Assembly (NCBI RefSeq): GCF_003332275.1
Contig: NZ_QOVA01000006.1
Coordinates: 201,365-265,364, forward strand
Length of the DNA stretch: 64,000 nt
Reading direction: 5' to 3'
From: Edaphovirga cremea
GTDB lineage: Bacteria; Pseudomonadota; Gammaproteobacteria; Enterobacterales; Enterobacteriaceae
Both the position numbers and the translations under genes were made by a program. Shown in pieces: positions 19,909 through 34,771 of the stretch (positions are counted from its first letter, which is position 1; each line of letters begins with the position of its first letter). The notes beneath the pieces were generated by a model, which ran no database searches, was not told the origin of the DNA, and was given only the letters and a program-made list of their open reading frames with translations.

Positions 19909-21271
19909 TTAAATCAGCCAAACCAGTGAATGTCTTTACAGGGCCTACAGCCAAATGTATTGAATCGTAACGACGATCGTGAGGGATGATTTCACCTTCA
20001 GTCGAGCTACTGGCAATACCCACAGAAACAAAATAATCGCCCTCAAACAGCATGACAGGAAGTGTCACTGTAATGACCGCATCTTTGCCCGGCATGCCCG
20101 CATCAAAAGTGTCAACAGACTGCCATTCTGAGTTGGTGTTATAAATCGTTACACCCTCTTTGGTTTTTACCGCAAAACCAAAAATAGGCCTGACAAGCAG
20201 GCTGTTAAAGACCACTTTAAATGAAAATGTAATTTCTTTTTTTGGCGAAATGCTGCTTGGGTAGGCCTCGCCGTCTTGCTCAAGATAGAAATCAACCAAC
20301 TCCGCGCTGCGGTCCCCCCAACGATACTCCGATGGATTATAGTTAGATCTTTTATCATACGAACCGTTGAGATATTTGAACAAAAGCAGCTTGTTTTCGC
20401 TAGCGTTATGGGCATCGGCCTCTCGGGCTTCAAGCTGTTTTTCGCCCGCAACAGCTATCTCCAACTGCTTATTAATCTCATCTCGCTCGTTATCGGCCAC
20501 ATTCTTCTTACCAAAAAGAATGTCCAGATAGCGGTTTACAATATCCCGCGGTTGGCCTTGGGCCTGAACAACACCGCCATCCAGCAGCAAAGCACGATCG
20601 CAGTGCGTGACAATTTGTTCTGTCGCATGGGATACAAACAAAATTGAGGTACCGTCTTGCTTTAACTTTTTGAGACGTGCAAAACATTTGGCTTGAAATT
20701 TGGCATCGCCCACAGCCAAGGCCTCATCAACGATAAGTATTTCCGGATCTATCTGCGCCTGAACCGCAAACGCCAGACGCACCAACATGCCGCTGGAGTA
20801 TGCTCGTACCGGAGAGTCGATAAAGTGGCCGATATCGGCAAAAGAGAGGATGTCATCGAGCTTGTTTTCTGTTTCTTCATGCGACAGGCCAAGCAAAGAC
20901 GCATTGAGATAGACATTCTCACGTCCAGTAAAATCAGCGTTAAACCCCGCCCCTAGCTCAAGCAGGGCGGCAACGCGCCCATTAACATGCACGCTACCGG
21001 CGCTTGGCGTCAGGGTGCCTGCGATAATCTGCAGTAACGTCGATTTGCCTGAACCGTTCCTGCCTACGACCCCCATGGTTTGGCCTTTAGGCAACTCAAA
21101 GGAAACGTCTTTCAGCGCCCAGAAATCCTCGTGGTATATACTCGGTGTTTTCCCTAACTTTTGCTCAATACGCGGCATGATAAACTGTTTAAGCCGCCGC
21201 GCAGGGCTTTCATAGACTTGGTAACACTTATCAACATTCTTTATTTGGATCGCATATTCATTAGAGGACAT
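19880..21271 (-). CDS. wzt: O-antigen ABC transporter ATPase Wzt with C-terminal glycan-binding domain
   Basis: ATPase half of the exporter that moves finished, lipid-linked O-polysaccharide across the inner membrane. 463 residues from ATG 21271, chosen because AAGAGG lies 8 bases upstream; an ATG at 21307 would add 12 residues but has no spaced ribosome-binding site. Visible are Walker A VGRNGSGKST, the signature region YSSGMLVRLAFA and Walker B EILIVDEAL. The C-terminal about 150 residues (from YRWGDRSAELVDFYL) form a beta-sandwich domain that in Wzt proteins of capped O-antigens reads the chain-end modification. This matches the methyltransferase encoded next. It overlaps the wzm stop by 11 bases. 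Confidence 0.92.
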   Translation of the reverse strand: MSSNEYAIQIKNVDKCYQVYESPARRLKQFIMPRIEQKLGKTPSIYHEDFWALKDVSFELPKGQTMGVVGRNGSGKSTLLQIIAGTLTPSAGSVHVNGRVAALLELGAGFNADFTGRENVYLNASLLGLSHEETENKLDDILSFADIGHFIDSPVRAYSSGMLVRLAFAVQAQIDPEILIVDEALAVGDAKFQAKCFARLKKLKQDGTSILFVSHATEQIVTHCDRALLLDGGVVQAQGQPRDIVNRYLDILFGKKNVADNERDEINKQLEIAVAGEKQLEAREADAHNASENKLLLFKYLNGSYDKRSNYNPSEYRWGDRSAELVDFYLEQDGEAYPSSISPKKEITFSFKVVFNSLLVRPIFGFAVKTKEGVTIYNTNSEWQSVDTFDAGMPGKDAVITVTLPVMLFEGDYFVSVGIASSSTEGEIIPHDRRYDSIHLAVGPVKTFTGLADLNARIKFETE

Positions 21272-22094
21272 CGGCGAAACCTCTTCTTGTCTTTTGGAAC
21301 CAGGCATACCCCAGCCACATCACCAGCAATGAAATGACCGCATAGACGCCCAGACCCATGAAATCTGGCAGTTTTCCCCAGATTAGCACGGCCCGCGCCT
21401 GTTCAATGATAAAGGTAAGCGGATTCATCATAATCACGGGTCTAAGCGCTTCAGGCAGTGAGGTTATCGGATAAAAAACCGGCGACAGGAACATCATTAC
21501 CGTCATCAAAATGGTGATTGTCTGGCCGACATCCCGAACATAAACCCCCAAGGATGCCAGGAACCAACTCAAACCTAACGTCAAAAAAATCAATGGGGTT
21601 ATCACCAGCGGCAAGAAAAGCAAGGTCCAATGCACATAGCCATTGAAGATAAAGAATGCGCTGATCAAGACCACAAGACTGATAAAGCTATGGAACAATA
21701 CCCCGCCCATGGCAACCAGTGGCAGTGTTTCAAGGGGGAAAATGACCTTTTTCACATAGTTTACATTGCTAATAATCAGGCTTGGCGACCGATTGAGTAC
21801 TTCTGCAAACAGCCCGTGGACAATCAACCCGACGAACAAGATGACCGCAAACTGCGTTTTAGACTCATTTTCCGCAGCACCTGCCCACCTTGCTTTAAAA
21901 ACAACTGAAAAAACAAGAGTATAAACGGCTAGCATGAAAATTGGGTTAATAAAAGACCATAGGATGCCCATAAAAGAACCGCGATAACGGCCAATCACTT
22001 CACGCTTTATCATCTGATAGATCAGGTGTCGGTTAGACCATGATGATCCAAATAGAGAAACTAATGAGTAAGGTTTACCAGTATGTGGATTCAT
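21261..22094 (-). CDS. wzm: O-antigen ABC transporter permease Wzm
   Basis: 277-residue ABC-2 type permease with about six hydrophobic segments (roughly residues 35-60, 70-95, 110-135, 145-170, 175-200, 240-260). It carries the GRYRGSFMGILWSFINP N-terminal signature of polysaccharide exporters. It forms the membrane channel with Wzt. It is the first gene of the minus-strand operon; the ATG at 22094 has AAAGAG upstream. A TATAAT at about 22178-22183 (read on the minus strand) could be its -10 box, though no good -35 is visible. Confidence 0.92.
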   Translation of the reverse strand: MNPHTGKPYSLVSLFGSSWSNRHLIYQMIKREVIGRYRGSFMGILWSFINPIFMLAVYTLVFSVVFKARWAGAAENESKTQFAVILFVGLIVHGLFAEVLNRSPSLIISNVNYVKKVIFPLETLPLVAMGGVLFHSFISLVVLISAFFIFNGYVHWTLLFLPLVITPLIFLTLGLSWFLASLGVYVRDVGQTITILMTVMMFLSPVFYPITSLPEALRPVIMMNPLTFIIEQARAVLIWGKLPDFMGLGVYAVISLLVMWLGYAWFQKTRRGFADVL

Positions 22095-22238
22095 TACAAA
22101 TCTCTTTAGTTGTTGCTAAATAATGGTTCGTATCCAAGATCAAAAACCATATAAGGTTATGATAAAAAAAGAAAATAATTATATCGCAATGAGTTATGCA
22201 TTGCACTATGCGGATGCATGTTCACTAGATACTTTGCA

Positions 22239-22874
22239 TCATTCATACATAAGTTGAGATTCTTTTGAGTGCGGATTGCCAATTGCTGGGTTGAATGACA
22301 AAAATGTCTTGGAGATTCTGGCTGCCAAGCTTTGAGTTTGAAAGACATTTAGCAGGTATCGGGTATTGATGGCAGCCTGATTAGCAATAAACCCTTTATG
22401 GTAGACCACCGAGAAAAAATCAGCCAAGGTGATATAAGGTGCGCAGATAAAGTGATAATGCCCTCTAGGCTCAGCATCCGTGTCCTCAATGCCATATGCG
22501 GCAATGTGCCACACAGTATCCGTAATGTCTTGTGCGTAAATTGAGTTGCTGAACCGGTCGCCAGATAAAATATATTCTGAATCAATATGCAGCAATTTTA
22601 CGCCGCAAATTATGGCCGTATACACCAGATATTGCGGGCCACCGCGATTGATAGCAAACGCCAGCGCAGGCTCGCATTCTACTTTATCAACAGCCGTATA
22701 AGCAGCATTGATGATGGCATTGAAACAAAATGAGGTGTTCCTATGGCTCACTTGCGGGTAGTCAGTGATGTCGAGTTGTGGACGGTCTACAGCCAAAACT
22801 TCCCATTGGGAAGGAGCCCCTTTCACTAACTCTTGCCCAATCGGCCCTGTGCAACCCACAATCATTACTTTCAT
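22239..22874 (-). pseudogene. rfbD relic (dTDP-4-dehydrorhamnose reductase, internal deletion)
   Basis: A 211-codon open frame aligns by eye with RfbD. MKVMIVGCTGPIGQEL matches the Rossmann start, AAYTAVDKVECE matches NAAAYTAVDKAE, and IDSEYILSG sits where STDYVFDG should be. The alignment then jumps about 75 residues to IYAQDI (PTYAGDI in the intact enzymes) and HYHFICA. The YGKTK catalytic Tyr/Lys pair and the STDY threonine are lost, so reductase activity is very unlikely, although the frame has stayed open. No clear ribosome-binding site precedes it. It is a third rfbD in the window and suggests an earlier rhamnose cassette next to gnd. Confidence 0.75.
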
Positions 22875-23415
22875 AATATGACCAAATGCCTATATCCGAT
22901 GAAATATCATGCATCCACGCATTTTAATGCCAAAAAACCTCAGACTTCCTCCCAAGGCCTAAAACAGAGTCCCCCCGCTCAAGAAAGTTCTCAAAACCTT
23001 TACTGAGTTGATCCTTAGCCGAGATCACATGATTTTCGACCGGTTATACTACTCCGATAACTGCATCATTCCAAATAAGACATTCTTCGTTTATTGGATT
23101 ATAATAATCGGCTGATTTTCATTCAAAATCAGCCGATTCTGAAATGGGCATAAAATCATGAGTCATACTTAGCGATGCTCAAAGTTGATGCTTGCTTTGT
23201 TCTGAAAGGCATACACATCTTGTTACCTGAAAGTAGATGACTCAGATTGAATAATGACCACCTCGCACTCGCAGTTACTTTCATGTAGTTATGTGAGCTA
23301 TCGCACCAATCACTTCACGCCTGAGGTGTTCCTGAGTTAACATGTTTGCCACATCAAGAAAGCCTGCTGCCCGGTGGTATGGTGGCGGGAGTAATCACTC
23401 AGACAGGAGTTACTA
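22875..23415. other. Intergenic region between the O-antigen locus and gnd
   Basis: 541 bases without a plausible gene. It contains a perfect 14-base inverted repeat (23106-23138) and, at its right end, the gnd leader with a strong ribosome-binding site ACAGGAG. I looked for a JUMPstart/ops element on both strands and found none. Confidence 0.5.
23106..23138. repeat. Perfect 14-base inverted repeat (terminator-like)
   Basis: AATCGGCTGATTTT and AAAATCAGCCGATT pair perfectly across a 5-base loop. It has the look of a terminator stem, with T/A stretches inside the stem rather than after it. No gene ends next to it now; it may be the end signal of a lost gene. Confidence 0.55.
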
Positions 23416-24825
23416 ATGTCCAAACAACAGATCGGCGTTGTCGGTATGGCGGTAATGGGCCGTAATCTGGCGCTTAATATTGAGAGCCGCGGCTATTCCG
23501 TTTCCATCTTTAACCGTTCGGGTGAAAAGACCGATGAAGTCGTTGCCGAGAATCCGGGCAAAAAGCTGGTACCTCACTACACCATCGAAGAGTTTGTTGA
23601 ATCACTGGAAAAACCGCGCCGTATCCTGCTGATGGTGAAAGCCGGTGAAGCAACGGATAAGACCATTGCGTCCCTGACCCCGCATCTGGAAAAAGGCGAC
23701 ATCCTGATCGATGGCGGTAACACCTATTACAAAGACACCATCCGTCGTAACCGCGAACTGTCTGCCCAGGGTTTTAACTTTATCGGTACCGGCGTCTCCG
23801 GCGGCGAAGAGGGTGCATTGAAAGGCCCATCCATCATGCCTGGCGGTCAGAAAGAAGCGTACGAATTGGTTGCACCTATCCTTGAGAAAATCGCAGCCCG
23901 TGCAGAAGATGGCGACGCCTGTGTGGCTTATATCGGGGCAGATGGTGCAGGCCATTACGTTAAAATGGTTCACAACGGTATTGAGTATGGCGACATGCAG
24001 TTAATCGCTGAAGCCTATTCCCTGCTGAAAAATGCCCTGAATCTGAGTAACGACGACCTGGCTAAAACCTTCAATGAGTGGAATGAAGGTGAACTGAGCA
24101 GCTACTTGATCGACATCACCAAAGATATCTTCACCAAGAAAGATGAAGAAGGTAAATACCTGGTTGATGTGATTCTGGATGAAGCGGCCAACAAAGGCAC
24201 TGGTAAGTGGACCAGCCAAAGCTCACTGGATCTCGGTGAACCCCTGACGCTGATCACCGAGTCTGTTTTTGCCCGTTATCTCTCTTCGCTGAAAGATCAA
24301 CGCGTTGCCGCGTCGAAAGTCCTGAGCGGACCCGCGGTGAAAGCGTTTGACGGTGACAAGGCTGAATTCGTTGAGAAAGTTCGCCGTGCGCTGTATCTGG
24401 GTAAACTTGTCTCTTATGCGCAGGGCTTCTCTCAGCTCAAAGCGGCATCTGACGAGAATAACTGGGATCTGAATTACGGCGAAATCGCCAAGATTTTCCG
24501 CGCGGGTTGTATCATCCGTGCCCAGTTCCTACAGAAAATCACTGATGCTTACGCAGACGATGCAAAAATTGCCAACCTGCTGCTGGCACCGTATTTCAAA
24601 GATATCGCTGATAAATACCAGCAGGCTTTGCGTGACGTGGTCTCCTATGCCGTTCAGAACGGCATCCCGACCCCAACATTCTCTGCCGCAATCAATTACT
24701 ACGACAGCTACCGTTCAGCGGTTCTGCCCGCTAACCTGATTCAGGCACAGCGTGACTACTTTGGTGCGCATACCTACAAGCGCACTGACAAAGAAGGTGT
24801 TTTCCATACCGAATGGTTGGATTAA
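23416..24825 (+). CDS. gnd: 6-phosphogluconate dehydrogenase, decarboxylating
   Basis: Oxidises 6-phosphogluconate to ribulose-5-phosphate with NADP in the pentose phosphate pathway, as a cytoplasmic dimer. 469 residues, the usual length. The NADP fold starts with [14 protein letters not shown], and the catalytic Lys183 and Asn187 lie in [16 protein letters not shown]. The C-terminal tail is conserved (HTEWLD). In enterobacteria gnd flanks the O-antigen locus and often hitch-hikes with it, as its position here shows. ACAGGAG precedes the ATG; a strong terminator follows. Confidence 0.97.
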   Translation: MSKQQIGVVGMAVMGRNLALNIESRGYSVSIFNRSGEKTDEVVAENPGKKLVPHYTIEEFVESLEKPRRILLMVKAGEATDKTIASLTPHLEKGDILIDGGNTYYKDTIRRNRELSAQGFNFIGTGVSGGEEGALKGPSIMPGGQKEAYELVAPILEKIAARAEDGDACVAYIGADGAGHYVKMVHNGIEYGDMQLIAEAYSLLKNALNLSNDDLAKTFNEWNEGELSSYLIDITKDIFTKKDEEGKYLVDVILDEAANKGTGKWTSQSSLDLGEPLTLITESVFARYLSSLKDQRVAASKVLSGPAVKAFDGDKAEFVEKVRRALYLGKLVSYAQGFSQLKAASDENNWDLNYGEIAKIFRAGCIIRAQFLQKITDAYADDAKIANLLLAPYFKDIADKYQQALRDVVSYAVQNGIPTPTFSAAINYYDSYRSAVLPANLIQAQRDYFGAHTYKRTDKEGVFHTEWLD

Positions 24826-24840
24826 TCCCGTCTGACTAGA

Positions 24841-24890
24841 AAGCCGCTGGGTTCAATTCACGATGTGAACGGACCCAGCGGCTTTTTTTT
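24841..24890 (+). terminator. Rho-independent terminator of gnd
   Basis: AAGCCGCTGGGT pairs with ACCCAGCGGCTT and is followed by a run of T. The his operon approaches from the other side and may also use the stem, but its T run on that strand is short. Confidence 0.9.
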
Positions 24891-24950
24891 GCCTGCGATT
24901 TGGCGGAGGGCGACGACTTTTTGTGTCACCCGCCTCTTTACGTCGATAGC

Positions 24951-25555
24951 TTACTTATGCCGTTGACGCAGATTATTAATCACGGCGCTCATATCCAGAT
25001 TTTGATCCTGCAACAGCACCATCAGGTGATAAACCAAATCCGAGGCTTCATTGGTCAGTTCTTCACGATCATGTACCGTCGCAGCCAGTGCGGTTTCTAC
25101 GCCTTCTTCACCCACTTTCTGCGCGATACGCTTGGTACCGCTGGCATACAGTCGGGCGGTGTAAGAACTGGCCGGATCGGCATGTTTACGCTCGGCCAGC
25201 AGTTGTTCCAACTGATAGAGAAAACCCCAGTCAGAGGCTGCCGGATGGAAGCAACTGCTGTTGCCCAGATGGCAGGTTGGGCCAATGGGATTGACCAGAA
25301 TCAACAGCGTGTCGTTGTCACAATCCGGGGTGATGCTGACGACGTTAAGGAAATTGCCGGAGCTTTCGCCCTTCGTCCACAGGCGCTGTTTGGTGCGCGA
25401 AAAAAACGTCACTTTTCCGCTCTCTTCAGTGACCGCCAGGGCTTCCTGATCCATGTAACCCATCATCAATACTTCACCAGAAATAGCATGCTGTACGATC
25501 GCTGGCAGCAGATGGTTGGTTTTTTCCCAGTCGAGCTGGTTCTTCTGTTCTTCGG

Positions 25556-25562
<7 letters not shown>
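24951..25562 (-). CDS. hisI: Bifunctional phosphoribosyl-AMP cyclohydrolase / phosphoribosyl-ATP pyrophosphatase
   Basis: Steps 2 and 3 of histidine synthesis in one 203-residue protein, the enterobacterial HisIE fusion. The cyclohydrolase half has the metal-binding DCDNDTLL and GPTCH. The pyrophosphatase half starts near residue 115 ([12 protein letters not shown]) and contains [13 protein letters not shown]. It starts with GTG at 25562, overlapping hisF by 7 bases. It is the last gene of the his operon, which converges on gnd. Confidence 0.96.
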
Positions 25563-31175
<5,613 letters not shown>

Positions 31176-31179
31176 TGCG

Positions 31180-32079
31180 TTACTCCATCATCTTCTCAAT
31201 CGGCAGGACCAGAATGGAACTGGCACCCAGCGCTTTCAGTTTTTCCATGGTTTCCCAGAACAGGGTTTCGCTGCTGACCATGTGCATCGCCACGCGGTTC
31301 TTGTCACCGGCCAACGGCAGGATGGTTGGACGTTCAGCGCCCGGCAGCAGGGTAATGATTTCATCCAGACGATCGCTTGGCGCGTGCATCATGATGTATT
31401 TGGATTCACGCGCCTGAATAACGCCCTGAATACGGGTGAGCAGTCTGTCGATCAACTGCTGTTTTTCTTCCGGCATCTCGCCGTCGCGTTGAATCAGGCA
31501 GGCTTTGGAGCGGTAGATCACTTCAACTTCACGCAGACCGTTTGCTTCCAGCGTCGCACCGGTAGACACCAGGTCACAAATCGCATCGGCCAGACCCGCA
31601 CGCGGCGCCACTTCGACGGAACCATTCAGCAGGCAGGATTTGAAATCAACTTTTTGCTTATCGAGGTATTGCTTGAGGATGTGCGGATAAGACGTGGCGA
31701 TACGGGCATTTTGCAGGCTTTGCGGTGTACTGTATTCACAATCCAGCGCGACGGCCAGTGACAAACGACAACCGCCAAAGTCCAGACGGCGCAAGGTGAA
31801 ATAACGCGGGTCTTCACCCTGCGCGCGGCGGCTCAACAGCTCTTCCTCCAACACGTTTTCGCCGATGATACCGAGATCGACTACGCCATCCATGACCAAT
31901 CCAGGGATATCGTCGTCACGCACGCGCAGAATATCGATAGGCATATTTTCTGCGAAAGCGATCAGGCGCTGTTCCTGTAAATTGATTTTAATACCGCAGC
32001 GTGCCAGCAATTCCTGAGACTCATCGCTCAGGCGGCCTGACTTCTGCATTGCTATCCGTAAACGTGTTTTGTCCAGCAT
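31180..32079 (-). CDS. hisG: ATP phosphoribosyltransferase
   Basis: First committed and feedback-inhibited step of histidine synthesis. 299 residues, the long (HisZ-independent) form with the C-terminal ACT-like regulatory domain. It starts [19 protein letters not shown] and has [14 protein letters not shown] for PRPP binding. It is the first structural gene of the his operon, 153 bases downstream of the hisL leader. Confidence 0.97.
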   Translation of the reverse strand: MLDKTRLRIAMQKSGRLSDESQELLARCGIKINLQEQRLIAFAENMPIDILRVRDDDIPGLVMDGVVDLGIIGENVLEEELLSRRAQGEDPRYFTLRRLDFGGCRLSLAVALDCEYSTPQSLQNARIATSYPHILKQYLDKQKVDFKSCLLNGSVEVAPRAGLADAICDLVSTGATLEANGLREVEVIYRSKACLIQRDGEMPEEKQQLIDRLLTRIQGVIQARESKYIMMHAPSDRLDEIITLLPGAERPTILPLAGDKNRVAMHMVSSETLFWETMEKLKALGASSILVLPIEKMME

Positions 32080-32131
32080 GTCATAATCCTATCGTCATTA
32101 ATTTAATAAAAAATCGTTAAGCGGAAGAAAC

Positions 32132-32214
32132 AAAAAAGCCCTCGGAAGATATCTTCCGAGGGCTCTCTCATTGCATTCTACGCGCCACTGGAAGATTCGT
32201 CAGACGTCTTCCAG
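32132..32214 (-). promoter_or_regulatory. his operon attenuator
   Basis: On the minus strand a perfect 14-base stem (32137-32164, around AGCCCTCGGAAGAT) runs into T6, a classical terminator. Upstream, CTGGAAGA and TCTTCCAG (32188-32214) form a competing hairpin that shares the GGAAGA/TCTTCC core with the terminator stem. Alternative pairing is thus directly visible. Ribosome stalling at the His codons of hisL would favour the non-terminating fold. Confidence 0.9.
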
Positions 32215-32232
32215 CACTCATCGCCTGAAAGA

Positions 32233-32280
32233 CTAGTCAGGATGATGGTGATGATGATGGCTAAATTGAACGCAATTCAT
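32233..32280 (-). CDS. hisL: his operon leader peptide
   Basis: A 15-codon frame, MNCVQFSHHHHHHPD then TAG, with six consecutive His codons, immediately upstream of the attenuator and hisG. It senses charged tRNA-His: slow translation through the His run lets transcription continue into hisGDCBHAFI. The E. coli leader has seven His codons and the same VQF...H-PD frame. Confidence 0.95.
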   Translation of the reverse strand: MNCVQFSHHHHHHPD

Positions 32281-32611
32281 GTTAATTTTCTCTTTTGGCT
32301 ATATGCTCAAAACTACTGGGGATTAAGCTAAACCATAGGCACTCATTCACGCAACCTTTTTTTCTTCGGATGATGTATTTTCATCTGCCGACGTGTCGAC
32401 GGTGTCCTCCTGCAACTCCAGGTACTTTGGGTATAAAACCTGCCCAAAGCGCCATTTTTGCCTGATTTCTGAGCCATTATGTCAGGAAGGGTATTTGTTG
32501 TTAAAGGTATTGAGCGGATAATTGTATCGGGCACATGACAGGGGTAATCTCAGAAAAGATTAAGAACCTGAAGGGTCCGGTTCTAAGCTGATACGGGTAA
32601 AAAGAGGGTCT
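32281..32611. other. Divergent his / yeeZ promoter region
   Basis: 331 bases without a convincing gene. Read on the minus strand, TTGCGT followed at 18 bases by TAGCTT could be the his promoter. A small AGAACC/GGTTCT hairpin lies just before yeeZ. I see nothing else. Confidence 0.35.
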
Positions 32612-33442
32612 ATGAAAAAGGTGACGATAGTGGGTTTGGGTTGGTTAGGCATGCCGCTTGCCGTCTCACTGGCTGCGCGGGGAATTCATGTGGTCGGCAG
32701 CAAAACCACGCCGGACGGCGTCGATGCTGCACGTATGACGGGGATTGAATGCTATCAGCTAGAGTTGACCCCAGATCTGATTTGCGAGGCTGATGATCTC
32801 GACCAATTGCTGGACACGGATGCCCTGGTTATCACGTTGCCCGCCCGTCGAACGGTGGAGGGCAATGAAAACTATTGCAGGGCGGTACAGATGCTGGTGG
32901 ACAGCGCGTTGGCGCATGCGGTGAAACGTATTGTGTTTACCAGTTCCACCTCAGTTTACGGTACTGCTGAGGGCACGGTGAAAGAAGACTCCCCCCTCAA
33001 GCCCGAAACCGCCAGCGGTGAAGCGTTGGTTGAGTTGGAGCGTTGGTTGCATAAACTGCCCAATACCTCCGTGGATATTTTGCGTCTCGCGGGGCTGGTG
33101 GGGGCAGAGCGCCATCCGGGGCGATTTCTGGCCGGGAAGACGGGCGTCAGGGGCGGCAGCCACGGCGTAAATCTGGTTCATCAGGATGATGTGGTGGCGG
33201 CGATTCAATTGTTGTTAAGACTGCCGAAAGGTGGGCATATTTATAATTTGTGCGCGCCGGGGCATCCAGCAAAAAATGTGTTTTACCCGATGGTGTCAGA
33301 TTGGTTGAATCTGCCGCGTCCTACTTTTGATATGCAAAGAGGGGACGAGGGGCAGGGTAAAATTGTTGATGGCAGCCGTATCTGCAAAGAGTTGGGATTC
33401 GAGTATGAGTATCCCGATCCGTTGCGCATGCCAGTGAGTTGA
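32612..33442 (+). CDS. yeeZ: SDR-family NAD(P)-binding protein YeeZ
   Basis: 276 residues, an extended short-chain dehydrogenase/epimerase-like protein of unknown substrate. The N-terminus has the dinucleotide-binding VGLGWLGMP, followed by LVITLPARR and SSTSVYG. The usual catalytic YxxxK is not evident after SSTSVYG, so the activity is open. The end (DGSRICKELGFEYEYPDPL) matches the E. coli YeeZ pattern. Its position divergent from the his operon is the same as in E. coli. The ATG is preceded by AGAGGG. Confidence 0.9.
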   Translation: MKKVTIVGLGWLGMPLAVSLAARGIHVVGSKTTPDGVDAARMTGIECYQLELTPDLICEADDLDQLLDTDALVITLPARRTVEGNENYCRAVQMLVDSALAHAVKRIVFTSSTSVYGTAEGTVKEDSPLKPETASGEALVELERWLHKLPNTSVDILRLAGLVGAERHPGRFLAGKTGVRGGSHGVNLVHQDDVVAAIQLLLRLPKGGHIYNLCAPGHPAKNVFYPMVSDWLNLPRPTFDMQRGDEGQGKIVDGSRICKELGFEYEYPDPLRMPVS

Positions 33443-33480
33443 TAATCAATGGGGGCAATACCTTCTATTGCCTCCGTCAC

Positions 33481-33499
33481 GCAACTCGAATTATTTAGG
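33481..33499. repeat. ERIC right-end fragment
   Basis: GCAACTCGAATTATTTAGG matches the terminal part of ERIC elements and the complete element at 39333-39349. The rest of the element is missing, so it is a truncated copy 40 bases after yeeZ. Confidence 0.6.
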
Positions 33500-34418
33500 A
33501 GAGAGAGTGCGGGGATAAATAAAATAAAGAACACTTTTTATTTTGATATTGGTGAAATTAAATCTAAAGATTTTTTATATTTTGCCGATAAGAAGAAATT
33601 TACCGCCGTTATTATTTTCAGATGGACAAAAATTCGTCATCAAGCTCTGACGCAGGGAGAATTGCTGGCGTAATGACACAAATAGTTACTGCTACTGGCT
33701 TGCTCCCTTCTTTCCTCCTGCAAACTTCACACCATTATTTTTTTCGCACAAAAAATCAGCGGCAATTTATCCTGCATTATGCTTAATTTTCGACGCGTAA
33801 AATCTAGCTGTTCTCGCTCAGATTGATGTGAAGTCATGACGTTTTATTGCTATAAACAGGATATTACCCTGTCATTTACCGAGCGTTTTAGATCTTCGTA
33901 CTGCAATTTGTGTTTGGCGGAGGTTTTGTTCGAAATGATCTGAAAAAGACCAAATATTTGCCTTTAAGCACTGGTTTTGAGACGCCTTTTTACATTTGTC
34001 TGTTTTTTAAGCGGTAATTTCACTATCGAAACGGTTTTTTTACGCATTTAAGGCGAAAGATTATTTTGTTTTTGTGATGATTATCACATTGTGTTGAAAA
34101 TAAGGGGCGGAGTCCGTTGTGTGGGCTAAGGGTTCAAGAGTAGAGTTGCGTCGATTAAGATTAATCCTAATAAAATGTATGAAAGCGTTTCACTGATGAA
34201 TCGCTAAAAATCTGGAAAGGCCTCCTCATAATATGTATTCCCGTGACTTTACTCAGTCGCTTCGCACCTTGAAATTGAGCATTTTTGGTAATACCAGGAA
34301 TAAGATTCTGTATTGACCTAAGAAACACTCTTCGATCCATCTCCGGGAAGACTCCTGGTCATGGGATATTTCTATCACCCAGCCTATGTTAAAAACATAA
34401 TCTGTCGGGACGGGGTAA
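33500..34418 (+). promoter_or_regulatory. flhDC upstream regulatory region
   Basis: A long AT-rich gap ahead of flhDC. It contains a CRP site (34073-34088) and, further down, TTCAAG-N17-TAAGAT (34133-34161), a tolerable sigma-70 promoter. This would leave an untranslated leader of about 250 bases before flhD. Long leaders bound by many regulators are typical of flhDC in enterobacteria. A 74-codon frame at 33449-33673 crosses the ERIC fragment and is unlikely to be real. Confidence 0.6.
34073..34088. promoter_or_regulatory. CRP binding site upstream of flhDC
   Basis: TGTGATGATTATCACA, both half-sites TGTGA/TCACA perfect with the 6-base spacer. cAMP-CRP activation of flhDC is well established in enterobacteria, so this probably links motility to carbon supply. 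Confidence 0.85.
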
Positions 34419-34769
34419 ATGGGTATGTCCGAATTACTCAAACATATTTATGACATCAACTTGTCGTATTTGCTTTTGGCACAGCGTTTAATTAATGATG
34501 ATAAAGCTTCCGCTATGTTCCGCCTGGGTATCGACAACGCGATGGCAGATGCACTTTCCCAGTTGACGCTACCTCAAATGGTTAAATTAGCTGAGACAAA
34601 TCAATTGCTTTGCCAGTTTCGCTTTGACGATCACGAAACCATAACGCGATTGACCCAAGACTCAAGGGTGGATGATTTACAGCAAATTCATGCGGGTATC
34701 CTTTTATCCAGCCAGTTGCTCAAGGGATTATCAAAATCCGACAGCAATGCGCCAAAGAAAAGGGCATAA
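34419..34769 (+). CDS. flhD: Flagellar master regulator FlhD
   Basis: 116 residues, same length as in E. coli. With FlhC it forms the FlhD4C2 activator of class 2 flagellar promoters. [21 protein letters not shown] and the conserved [14 protein letters not shown] are visible. I use the ATG at 34419 (GGGG upstream), which reproduces the family N-terminal length; an ATG two codons later is possible. The stop is 2 bases before flhC. Confidence 0.96.
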   Translation: MGMSELLKHIYDINLSYLLLAQRLINDDKASAMFRLGIDNAMADALSQLTLPQMVKLAETNQLLCQFRFDDHETITRLTQDSRVDDLQQIHAGILLSSQLLKGLSKSDSNAPKKRA

Positions 34770-34771
34770 CC

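Noticed and set aside
21272..21307. Longer Wzt start at 21307
   Set aside because: It would read 12 extra codons inside wzm and has no properly spaced ribosome-binding site; ATG 21271 does.
32343..32534. A 63-codon minus-strand frame between hisL and yeeZ
   Set aside because: No ribosome-binding site, basic low-information sequence and no family resemblance; it occupies the divergent promoter region.
33449..33673. A 74-codon plus-strand frame after yeeZ
   Set aside because: It runs through a terminator-like hairpin and an ERIC fragment, lacks a ribosome-binding site, and shows no recognisable family.
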